A stretch of 64,000 bases of DNA from Astrocystis sublimbata (lineage: Eukaryota > Ascomycota > Sordariomycetes > Xylariales > Xylariaceae): positions 558,001-622,000 of the forward strand of contig JAJNNY010000003.1 in assembly GCA_022453515.1 (NCBI GenBank), read 5' to 3'. Position numbers and translations under genes: made by a program. Positions 12,529 to 22,807 of the stretch are shown piece by piece; within the stretch, counting starts at the first letter, position 1, and every line of letters starts with the position of its first letter. The notes below the pieces were generated by a model. The model made no database searches and had not been told where the DNA came from. It saw only the letters and a program-made list of their open reading frames with translations.

Positions 12529-12582
<54 letters not shown>
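12529..12582. repeat. (TG)27 dinucleotide microsatellite at a start codon
   Basis: 27 uninterrupted TG units, beginning two bases beyond the permease ATG. In the gene's orientation it is (CA)27 ending at position -3. The apparent CVCV-type peptide in this stretch is an artefact of the repeat. Confidence 0.97.
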
Positions 12583-12583
<1 letters not shown>

Positions 12584-14427
12584 CTGCGGTGTGTATTGAT
12601 GATCCTGTTCAGGCAGGGGGGCAGACGCAGCAGACAGCAGACAGCACCACCACCGTCAATGAACTTATAACACCGTCGTGGTATTCACTCGCTTGTCGCC
12701 AAATCAAGGATGCAGGAGTGAAGGAGGGAAAGCCGCGGGGGTAGCGCTTGTGTTATTATACTTTTCCCCACGAGGTGAGATGAGAACTATGTATGTATGT
12801 AAGTAAGTATGTAAGTACCTCCCTTAGGTAAGTAAGCGTGAGGCCTGCCCAGTCACCCCGTCGCCCAGTCGCCGGCGCCGCAGTCAGTCGCTACGGCGTT
12901 CCATCGTTCTAGAAGCATGATGCGCGCTGGTTCGAGAGAACAGCTCGCGTCGAGGCAGGCTAGGCCGGACAGCGCCGGACTACCCAGCACAAAAGCCTCT
13001 TGGCGAGTGACGGTGGACAGTAGCAGGGCCTCGGCAGGCCACTATCCAGGACTATACGCCTCTGCTTATCTCCCAGGCCCGATAGTAGCCTTGATAGGCC
13101 CCGATAGGTTCGTCGGTACCACCGTTCTGGAATCCTGCCGACAAGGGGGCGACCCACTGCATCACAAGATGGGAACATTCACAGAACGACCGGCCGGGGG
13201 AATTAGCCACGATCAGGTTCGACGCGCGAACATGGGCAGGGTTAGCCACATGCGGGGTCTGGGGTCTTACGTACTGGAAAACGAAAAAGTTGGAAGCCAA
13301 GTGTCTAGGTTAAGAAGTGTCTAAGTTAAGTACACTTAAGTGTCTAGGCAAGTCAAAGTAAGTGTTCAAGTAAATGCTCATAGTCCGTGGGCCGATGCGC
13401 CCGCTTCCCTAGTCGAATCATGAACTCACGAATGTGAAGGTCGCGCAATTTCCAAATTAGGTGCTACCAACAAAGGGACTACTCGTAGATATCCAATGTG
13501 TGCCGTTGCCGAGTTTGGCTATACTTACATACTTACCTGTCGTGTTGTCGAGTTACTTACCGGGGTCCGTCCACCCTCGTCCGTTTGCGGTCGCCAATGC
13601 GAGGGTGTTATCTTGCAGTTGCTATCTACAGTAATGTACCTTGATGTACCTATGTAGGCGATAATCAAGCGAATAATGCGATTCGCAGTTGCTTTAATGC
13701 GCGAATGAACGTGACAGGGCTCGATTTGCAACGGCGGGCAAGCCATGGCTACCTAGATAGACCGATAGACTTTCGGAGCGATCGAACAATACTATGGGGC
13801 GGGACGCATCAATTGCTTAAAGGAAGACTATTTTAGCATAGCTTGATCGAGGAGCGCGGAGGGGGAGGCCTGTCGCTAAATGGGCGCACCTGTAATCAAC
13901 ACTCGTATGTTATCGGTGGTGTTGCTGTCGCGATGTTCGAGAAACATCATGCAGAATTAGTAGATTTTAGGGTAGAACTCATGTCCGCCACGCCACGCCA
14001 CGCCTTTCGCGCCTTTGCAGGCACAAGGCGAGAGGCTATTCGTACACAAGGGCAAATTGCTGGGCTTGGTCTTCTAGATGCGGTATGGCGGGCCAGATGA
14101 CCTGCATAGTCGCGATACCTAGTGGCCGGGCCAAACCCATCATTTGACGCCAAAGGAATCTCGATTATAGCATCAGGTCTCACCCCGTGTGACATCATGG
14201 CCCATTTAGTGCGAAGTGTGCCTTAGAATTACAATCACCCGCGTCGGTGGTTTCGATTCGAGAAACATGATACGAAAACACGTCGTATCCCTTGATTCAG
14301 GAGCGCTTTTGTCTACCCTCCACGAACCTCTCAAGTCTATCGATCCCAGCTATATATTGTACATATTAAAAACTCGTGCCGAGCCTGTCCACCGTGTTTC
14401 CCGTGCACCATACATCCACATCCAGCC
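12583..14427. other. Intergenic, no gene supported
   Basis: Upstream region of the permease and 3' flank of the next minus-strand gene. It contains runs of TATG/TAAG-like tetranucleotides (about 12787-12820) and loosely repeated AAGTGTCTA and AAGTTAAGT words (about 13305-13370). No gene is supported. Confidence 0.5.
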
Positions 14428-15174
14428 CTACAGCTCCAGCTTCACCGGCTGGCTCTTCCTCTGCTCAGCAATGTTATTCGCCGTGTGTAACAGCCACTGG
14501 CGACGCCCGTTGATCTGAGACCAGCGTGCTAGGGACTTGCGCCAGCTCGGCGGCGTTTCTGTCCTCGTGTGCCAGATGTATCTGATCATAGCCATGGCCA
14601 CTTTGTTCTCCAGATCGAACTTGACCATGATGTGCTCGAAACCCATCGGCAGCTGGTTCTTCTTGGGCCGGCTTACGAGGGCGACGGACATGTCCTTCTC
14701 CCCAACACTAACAACCTGGGCGGCGAAGGCGTCACTGACACCAGCATCGCCCATCTTTGGCACCTTGTTGACGCCTTGTCTGTCAAACTGCGTTGTCACT
14801 ATGCCAACATTAGCATTTCTCATTTTTTATGATTCGTCCGTCGCAGGAAGCCCGGCGAGCTCGGGGTGTGGCATACGTCTCTGGTCCCAGAGCTGTGTGA
14901 AAACCTCAGCTCCAAACGCCTCTTCCGCGCGCAAGTTTTTGGGAAGTGCCTTGAGGGGGATGCCAACGCCGACCGCGAAGGTATCAACCTTCGCCCATTT
15001 CGTGTGATTGAATAAAGTCGTGTACAGTTCAGAGTCGAACACGAGATCGTCAGACGCGAGCGGGTCAACAGTATATGTTAACGAAACCAGCAGGTACTGG
15101 TTATATGCTGCGCGAAACGTGAAGAAGAGCAGAGGAATTGTGAGCGCGAGGCCCAGCTTGCGGAAGACACCCAT
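14428..15174 (-). CDS. Conserved-looking membrane-anchored protein of unknown function
   Basis: Exons 15174-14877 and 14798-14428 give 222 residues. The unspliced frame meets a TAA at 14829-14827 and restarts at an ATG, which could be mistaken for two genes. The 78-bp intron has a GTATGC donor, a GCTAAT branch word and a CATAG acceptor, and splicing joins WDQR to LTTQFDRQG in frame. The N-terminus (GLALTIPLLFFTF, about 8-20) is a signal anchor or single membrane helix after a basic MGVFRK. The rest is soluble with mixed alpha/beta character, and the C-terminus is rich in Trp, Arg and Gln. I do not recognise the family and assign no function. The intron length is a multiple of three, but its retention gives a truncated protein. 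Confidence 0.75.
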
Positions 15175-17630
15175 CGTTGAAGCTTTTGATGAGGTGAGAT
15201 CGGAAGGTCGAAAGAAATGAGACTGCTATATGAAGTTGCACACCAACCAATGCGTTCTTCCCTCGAGAAGATCCGTCGCCGAGCAGCTAGTTCTCTCAGA
15301 TTCTTGTTGGATGAGACTCAAAGTCGAAGATAGGGGAAATCTGTCCTGATGAAGCAATTCTCACTTCGATGAGAACGACGACTAAGTAGGAAAAGGAGGC
15401 AAGTGAGCCTTTCCTGTTTAGGATGTCATCCACAGCATAATGCTGGGACTGCTATGACCCCCCTAGTAAGCATAGTGGCTATTTTTAGTAATGTCGTAAG
15501 ATTTCCAGCTCAAGGCAGTAATGCAACACGTGAAAAGCTCTCGATCCTCGTCATATTGTTTTACTCAGCAAATTAAACCCACGACAGCATCGTTGCAGCC
15601 GATAGCATATAAGATGGCGCGGTGCCGTAACATCATGTTCTGTGAAAGACTCGCGAAGTTGACTGGCCTGATTGGAATACAAATAAGCCAGCTCAACAAT
15701 GCCAAGCAGTCGTGAGCACTACCATAGGCTATTTGACGCAAGGTCATCTTCATGCGACGGAGACAATTGGGAACTTTCCAGTACCTTTCACATCATGGTA
15801 CTGTTTTTTTGCTGGCGCATTGTTGTACCGCCCAAAAGTTAACGGCCTCATCCCATGATTGGAGATAGCCTGCTTTTTCAGCATGCAATATGATCCCATC
15901 ACCATTGTGCATCTATCTCGCTAACGGGAACGAGACCGGACCTGTTGGTGAGCCCGGATCCGTGTTCCCCGGGGCCACATTACCCATCCAGTGCAGAGCC
16001 TCGAGCGCTAAGCACCGGTCCTGCTTCGCTCCATCTTCGAAACCACAAGTCCTCAGCCTAACAGAAGCCATTGAGTTGCGATTCGGATATACAGACCTGT
16101 TGGGATAGAGACCTCGACTGGGCATCACACGATCCCACGGTGACCTCTGCTCGGCGATTGATATCACCCGAGGATGCCAACTTAGCACCCGGCCTCGAAC
16201 AGTAGCAACCAGGAGGGTTGAATCTCGCGACTCCTCGACAGGTCCAATCTGACTCAAGCACCTGAAGCGAAAGACACGCTTCCGCGGCCTCAATGCGTTC
16301 TTCCCATCCTAAAAGGACTTTTTGCGACTTGGGTTACTGGCTGGGACTATGGTTCTGTGTCAGCTTCCTAGGTATTTGCAGCCGGCAGCTCTGCCGACGA
16401 TAGAAGGTTCATTGAGCCTTTCTGAGGTAGTGTGCGGCACTTAACGAATGGCGGGAGTTGAAAATTATTTGACGGCGTCGTGCGCATGTGGTTCGTGGAA
16501 CTAAATGAATGCCCTTCAGAATTGTATGAGTGACATGTATATTAGAGTGTTGTCATTTATTAGCCATCCACATCAAGCGCGTCAATGTGGTGGTTTAGGT
16601 TGTGTCTTAAGGCCCTTTATGAAAGATTCTCTGGCGTGCCGAGATGTCCCAACACCGCGCCCCAGCGTTTAAGATGTAGTGCATTTGTCTGATAAAAACA
16701 TGCGCTGGTGAGGATCAAGTCTTGGTGTCCCGCGGAGGGGTAACATTTAGCCGCGACCAAGTGCAGGATCAACCAAAGCTGGAGACGCATCGTACGTCTT
16801 TCCTTCTGCAAGGCGTTGAGGCCGAATATTCCAACTCGTGTGTACAGAGTCATACCTCAGTTATGTGAGAGTATTCCCACGCGAGGATTTTGAAGCAAGA
16901 TGGCGTGCTTACGGCGATAGAGGGCGGACTTTAAACCGCCAGGATAAACCTTAGGGCGAATGTTGAACCGCCAATAAAACTGTTATCTACTACTACTTAG
17001 TAATACTATGTATGCATTTACAACGTTGCGAAAGCGCAAAATCGCATGGAGTTTCGGGGTTAGGTAAGCGAGCTAGCTTGACATCCCTGTTCCTTTTACT
17101 TACCCCCCTTCGCCCCCCATGTTCGATCCCGCGACGAAAGGCAGTTCCCTCGGCTACCTATACAGTAGATCCCGCCACCAACTCTTCGAGATGTAGATAT
17201 GGCCCATATGGTCGATATCGCGACTGTGTCCTCCATTCCTTATATGCATACTCAGATGAACGCAACAATTCGCCGTTGTGGATATCCTGCGATGAAGAAG
17301 ATCGGCCATTAGGGAGGGGCCTTAGCATGGCGTACTCCGTTCTCCCGGGTAGCACTCGCTACTATGTTCCCATGCTCTCCAGGGGACAATAAAGGCGGGA
17401 TGGAGACTTAATAATCGCGGCAAAACGCCGAGGGGAACCGGGCAAGGCACAACAGCCGATCGAACCGGTTATGGGTGTCTTTCCACGTACCACGGGCGAA
17501 TAGTCCGGTGAGTAACGATGCAGTAGGCATAACACTATATCATCACCATCCACAGCTGGTGAGTGCTACCGTCACGCCCCGCCTGTACGTCAATGTAAAT
17601 ACCCACTCAGGAGGTTCCTGGTTCCGGGGA
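15175..17630. other. Intergenic between divergent genes, no gene supported
   Basis: This is a shared upstream region: the gene to the left is on the minus strand and the one to the right on the plus strand. Frames inside are short, overlapping and without motifs. Apart from the TATA box at its right end nothing is identifiable. Confidence 0.5.
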
Positions 17631-17638
17631 TATAAATA
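17631..17638 (+). promoter_or_regulatory. TATA box of the MDR oxidoreductase gene
   Basis: A perfect TATAAATA lies 91 bases before the ATG at 17729, leaving room for a leader of about 60 bases. The interval contains pyrimidine-rich tracts and ends in an A-rich context before ATG, as is usual in fungi. Confidence 0.6.
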
Positions 17639-17728
17639 CATTACATCATAACCTCGAATAGACAACTTCCTCTCGTCATCCTCTGGCTTACATACTACCA
17701 CACAAACTCAAGAAATAAATAAATAAAA

Positions 17729-19055
17729 ATGGCTGTCCCTTCGACCCAGAAGCAGTGGACTGTGACCGGGGCCGGGAAAGAACTCGAGACTCTGCAATAT
17801 GTCGACGGCGAGGTGGCCAAGGTGGGCGAGAATGAGGTCCTCATCAAGTTGCACGCCGCCTCGCTGAACTACCGCGACCTCATCATTCCGCGGGGGAAGT
17901 ACCCGTTCCCCACCAAGTTCCCCGTCGTCGCGGCCTCTGACGGGGCCGGTGACGTCGTCGACGTCGGGTCCAAGGTGTCGAAGTGGAAGAAGGGCGACCG
18001 CGTCGTCACTCTCTTCAACCAAGGCCACCAGTTCGGCCCAGTCGATATTTCGGCAGCGGCCAGCGGTGTCGGTGGCGTCGTTGACGGTACCCTTCGTCAA
18101 TATGGTGTCTTCAGCGAGAACGGCATCGTGCGAGCGCCGAAGAACCTGAGCTACGTCGAGGTCAGTTCACTGGGGTCTTTTACTCCCTCTTCTAGCAAGA
18201 CTCGGGGGCATGAAATACCCTGACAGGTATCTGTGCTCCCGAGACATCTGCAAACCCTCGCTTCCCGAGCAAGTTTTTTTACCTTCAAAAGGCAATTAAT
18301 TATTGACACCGGCGTGATAAATAGGCGGCCACGCTCACATGCGCCGGTCTGACGAGCTGGAACGCGCTCTACGGTCTCAGAGCCATTAAGCCAGGCGACA
18401 GCATACTCGTCCAAGGCACAGGGGGTGTCAGTCTCTTCTCTCTGCAGGTAAGTCGAGGTCAACCGGATCCGGTGAGGCCTGCTGTTCCCTGACCTGTGCG
18501 ATTCCAGTTCGCCAAGGCCGCGGGAGCCACCGTCATCGCGACGACCTCGTCGAAAGAGAAGGAGGAGCTCCTGAAGAAGCTGGGTGCCGACCACGTGCTC
18601 AACTACAAGGAGGACACGAATTGGGGCGAGTCGGCCAAGAAGCTGACGGGCGGCGCCGGTGTCGACTACGTCATCGAGGTCGGCGGCGCCGGCACGCTGC
18701 AGCAGAGTCTGAAGGCTATCAAGTACGAGGGCATCATTACTATCATCGGTTTCTTGGGCGGTGTCAAGGCCCAGGCTTCGCTCATCGAGTGTCTGACGAA
18801 TCTCTGCACTGCCCGAGGCGTCTACGTCGGTTCTCGTCAGCAGATGGAGGAAATGGTCGCCGCCATTGAAGTAAACAACATCCATCCCGTAGTCGATCCC
18901 AAGGTCTTCGCCTTTGAAAAAGCGAAAGAGGCATATGAATACCAGGTATGTCCTACTCGTACCGTGCCAAAATCCCCATACGCGAACATTGCTGATCTGG
19001 AACAACGTAGTGGGCACAAGGCCACGTTGGCAAGGTGGCGATCGAGATCAAGTAA
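17729..19055 (+). CDS. Zinc-independent MDR (quinone oxidoreductase-like) dehydrogenase
   Basis: Exons 17729-18160, 18325-18447, 18508-18945 and 19011-19055 give 345 residues, the normal family length. The N-terminal GroES-like half has ASLNYRDLIIPRGKYP and PVVAASDGAGDVVDVG. The Rossmann half has ILVQGTGGVSLFSLQ (about 171-185) and LGADHVLNYKED, and the end is WAQGHVGKVAIEIK. The Cys/His ligands of the catalytic zinc in classical alcohol dehydrogenases are not seen at the usual N-terminal site, so a zinc-independent NAD(P)H-dependent reductase is likely. The substrate is unknown. All four exons join at codon boundaries (phase 0). Intron 1 is 164 bp against about 60 for the others, and is an introner-like element. 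Intron 1 is certain because it contains in-frame stops and its removal restores NLSYVE-AATLTCAG. Confidence 0.93.
18161..18324 (+). mobile_element. Introner-like element copy A (intron 1 of the MDR gene)
   Basis: Begins GTCAGT, ends AATAG. The core 18182-18271 matches the BBE-gene intron in 74 of 90 ungapped positions, with both cores starting exactly 21 bases after the donor. The arms CTCGGGGGCA (18201-18210) and TGCTCCCGAG (18234-18243) pair with nine Watson-Crick pairs and one G-U. An inner ATACC/GGTAT pairing extends the hairpin. It lies in the host gene's orientation. Confidence 0.85.
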
Positions 19056-20550
19056 GCCGGGCGTGCTTTATACAGGTAGAGCTAGAAGGTGGGATGATAA
19101 TGATTCACGCACAATCAAATGCTTTTTCTTCGCTTGATATTTCTCGGCAAAGTCTTGAGCTCGAGATACGGGCTAACTTGCCAAAAGTGGTAGTTCAGGA
19201 AGAAGCATGGAGTCGCGGTTGTAAATGAGCGAACAAAAGTCTTGACAATGCAATGGTACGTAGTGAGTTGTGTGCTGGCACTGAATTGTCTTATTTAGAA
19301 CCTTGAAGAGTATGGCAGGGAAGAGTCCCAAAATGATACCAAGCTACTAGTAGGTAGCTATGAATTTGCGCTCAATATTTCCTCAACTTCAATATTCAGC
19401 CTTTCGCAAATCGCCACCTACAGTGAACCACCACCAATCAGACCCTACCCAAATGACTGTTAGTCTTGTGAGGTAAATGGCTAGGGCTCTTCTTTGATTG
19501 CCCGAACTATGTTCACTCATCGTTGCTTCGCGTTTTGTTGTCGGGAATAGATAGCATGGGTAATCACACCAGAACCTCGTAACGCAGAATTCGAGTCATG
19601 CCTTGATATCATTCCGCGGCAGCCTAGGTTTTGGTCCCATTACCAGCGAATCAACATATCACGAGCTATCCCTCGATCTCCTGGCTGGGGCAGCAAGCTC
19701 CTGCTCTCCCCTCCCCTCCGAAATATTTCGAACCCTTGTGCAATTCAAAACCCCACTTGCAAAACGAGGTGTTAGTTGACACAAAATCGGCGACGAGAAC
19801 GGGGGATTAGTCAAATCAAGCACAAGGGCTGCCGTATCATTGATCGGATATTAGGGGCAACAGATAGCCCTCAGAAGAACAGTGTTAAAGATATTCACCG
19901 AAGTCACATGCATAGCACATTCATGACGCAGTTCAGTATATGATAATAAGAAATGTACCGGCGAACCCGTCTCCCAGTCTCGTTTCGGTCCCCCATCAGC
20001 AACGAGGCGAATGGTTAGCAGGACCATTGGGATACTGGGAGGGCAAACGGTCAATTCGCTTAAAAGTCGAACCAACCCAAGCCCCCACCCGAAAATCCCT
20101 CCTGGGAACGCCGGCGAACGTGTTTCATAAAGAGTGACACGTCAGACGCAAGCGCCTATTGATGTACCGCATGGATTACAGAGCTGAAAGGAATGATCTC
20201 GCCTTGTGCTCCACCTTGCCGCGCGGATATATTGGTCATGAATAAGAAGAAAAGAGACTACAGAAGGCGAGGGAAATAGGGTACATATCACTATGATCAA
20301 AAGACATCAAGGGTCGAATGTGGCACCGTAAGGTCTCTGTTCGATGTCAAGCACGGTGCCTTCCCGAACAAAGGCTAATGGATCGTGCAGCAGTCAGTGC
20401 TAGCATGCGAGGTATAAACGTTCAGTTCAACAAACCGACTATTCACTCTCCTAAAATGGAACAATTGTTAGCCTGGGGTATCGTACATGTTCTAACATAT
20501 ATGAGCTTTGATGCCGATGACGTGTGGCCAGTTGCCGCTCAGAGACAAGG
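19056..20550. other. Intergenic between convergent genes
   Basis: Holds the 3' ends of the MDR gene and of the Nup37 gene. No open frame here has a recognisable motif, and no structured element is seen. Confidence 0.5.
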
Positions 20551-22807
20551 CTATGTTTCGAACATGACCTTCTTGCGGCCTCTTCCTCGGCCAGTGTCCA
20601 GGGCGTCAAGCTCGCGATCGATTTCCATTATGTCTAGCATCTCGACCTCGACATCTCTTTCATCTTCGTCATCCTGTTCGAGGTCCGCAGCAAACTCTAG
20701 GTTAGCAGCAAACGCAAAGCCACTCGAGGGTTTGGAGGGTGTTGCACCCGCCGTCGAGTTGTGCTCGTCGATTTGTGTTGTGCCAATATTCGTTGGTTCA
20801 TCGTATGTGTGTGTGAATAACGGCCGTGAGAGCTTTCTTCGTGGGCCGATGGAAAGGTTGTAGGTCACACTGCTCGGCTGCTCCGGCCTTGGGTGCACGA
20901 TGATGGCACTATTGTCGCGATCGCGATCGCTCTGCCTCTGTCGGCGGCTGATTACGCCACCTATGCGAGCGCCGACTGCTGCTTCGCTTTCTCGTACTAT
21001 TATGAGCCGACTTTCGCCGCATACCACGATATCAACAGGCAAGCCTTCGCTGCCTGGTGTGCTCATACCCCCAGTCTCGGAGAAACGAACGATGGCACCA
21101 ACCCCAGTGCACCGCTCGCCCATGAGACCAACCGACAGATCACTCAAACGGATCATACGTGTGGGCTGTGCTCCACTGAAAAGATTCACGCCACCTCCAC
21201 TGCCCTTGCGTATTTGGGCATCCCAAAACTTGAGAAGGCCGGGTATTGTGAAGACGTGGTCTGAGCTGCCGATCCATAACGTGACATTCTCATCTGCTGT
21301 GGTGGAAGTACCCGCAGGCAATGGCGTAACGATAACGCCCCCACTAACCAAGGAAAGACGTTCCGGGCCAGACGAGCTTGCCAATGCATCACGCCTAGAG
21401 TGTGGTGTCATAGGAACGAATTCCGAAGCGGTCCCTGACATGCGTTGCGAGGCAGGATTGCGTAATGGACTCGTACCCTCGACGTACCCGCTAACATTGA
21501 ACTTGGTGATGGCATCCCCAAGGATACCAGAGCCGGGCTTGCCAAAATGGGCGGAGCCTTGAGGCGACACGCCATCGATGTCCCATATGCCCCACTGGCC
21601 GTCCGCAAGCAGCACGAATATCGCACGACCGCGGGCGACCCACGACGCAGCTAGTATGGGTTTCCGCATCGTTGCTTGTCGAATGAAGGGTGGGTAAAGC
21701 GAGATGAGCCAGGAGCCCTGCATGGGGAAAGGACCCTCGGATAAGTCATCGTGCGGCATCGAGGCCACGTTGTAGTCATATATGCGCACAGCTGCTGGCG
21801 ATGCATTACACAGAAGCTGGGTAGAATGCGTCGGGTTGAAGGAGATAGATGTTAAGGGCTTGGGCAGGTACTCTGTCTGGAAGGGCTCGATTGGGCTGTT
21901 GGGCTTCATGGTGTCTTCGAGGGGCGCATCCCACAACCGCAAAGTGCCGGAGGCTTCGCGGGAGTGGGCTGCCACGATGACGCGATGCAGGGAACGGCCC
22001 GTCGACTGCGAACGCTCTGACGACTTGCTCCTATCATGGACGGTTCTCGGTTTGACAAGCGACATTGCGAGGCTGTCGGATGGCTTCTGTTGGCCAGCCA
22101 GCAGCGTGACCATTTCTCCCCATTTGCCATTGCCTGCCTTTGCCGCCAATAGCGATTCCTGCAAATCGGATCGAGCTTTGCTGAGTGGCGACGCAGGCAC
22201 GAGCGGGAGCGTGACCAAGAACACGTCCCGTGTGGCGCAGGAAACAGCGAAAACAATCTTATGCTTGAGTATATCGACCCCATCCCACGAAGCATCCCCC
22301 GACAGGCACGGCGTGATAGGCAGACTGGAAATGTGGAAAACGGGAGTGTCGAATTCGAGGTCGAGGGTCTGGACGATCTCTGGGTGAGTGCACTCGTCGT
22401 CCAGATCCTCCTCGAACTGAGGCTGGTCTGCGAAGGGCTCCTCCTGCGCGGTATCCTCGTCGTCGGAGTCGATGATCATAAGGGCGTCCTGGGGTTCGCG
22501 GCCATTCTGGCGGCCGTTGGTGCTGGTGCCCTTGTCGGCAGCTGCCTCTATCTCGGACTTGAAGCGCCGCCCGCCACGCCATACTAGGGTCACGCCATTC
22601 TCGTGGCCGTAGATGAGGATGGTGGCGCCCTGGGGAGATAGGACAGGATAGGTGTGGACAGTGTGGACGCGACGGGGAAGGTGGTATCTACACGGCTCAG
22701 GTTAGCGAGCTTGTCGCGCAGACGACCTCACGGTGTGGGTGTGGGCCATACGTGTATTGCGTGTTTTGCGCGGTGCGACGGATGCGCGCTGTCGTAGTCG
22801 GAGCCAT
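20551..22807 (-). CDS. Nucleoporin Nup37 (Y-complex beta-propeller)
   Basis: Exons 22807-22752 and 22687-20551 give 730 residues. In fungi Nup37 is a beta-propeller of the Y-shaped (Nup84/Nup107) subcomplex of the nuclear pore. The short first exon (MAPTTTARIRRTAQNTQYT) joins in phase 2 to YHLPRRVHTVHTYPVLSP, then ATILIYGHENGVTLVWRGG, the start I associate with fungal Nup37. Propeller-like blades follow, e.g. GTLRLWDAPLED, TSISFNPTHSTQLLC and RAIFVLLADGQWGIWDIDG. Acidic low-complexity segments lie near residues 88-105 and near 690-715. The C-terminal RGRGRKKVMFET is basic and could carry a nuclear signal. The product is larger than metazoan Nup37 (about 330 residues), in line with filamentous-fungal versions. 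The identification rests on remembered similarity; a generic WD40 protein is the alternative. Confidence 0.75.

Noticed and set aside
12383..12744. Frames encoding long CVCVCV tracts
   Set aside because: They arise only from translating the TG microsatellite and overlap the permease gene's first exon in antisense.
14428..14823. A separate 131-residue gene starting at the ATG at 14823
   Set aside because: It is in the same frame as the upstream part, separated only by TAA; a canonical 78-bp intron removes both the stop and this ATG and joins the halves in frame.
20900..21562. A 220-codon plus-strand frame opposite Nup37
   Set aside because: It is antisense to a long, spliced, motif-bearing gene and has no motif of its own.
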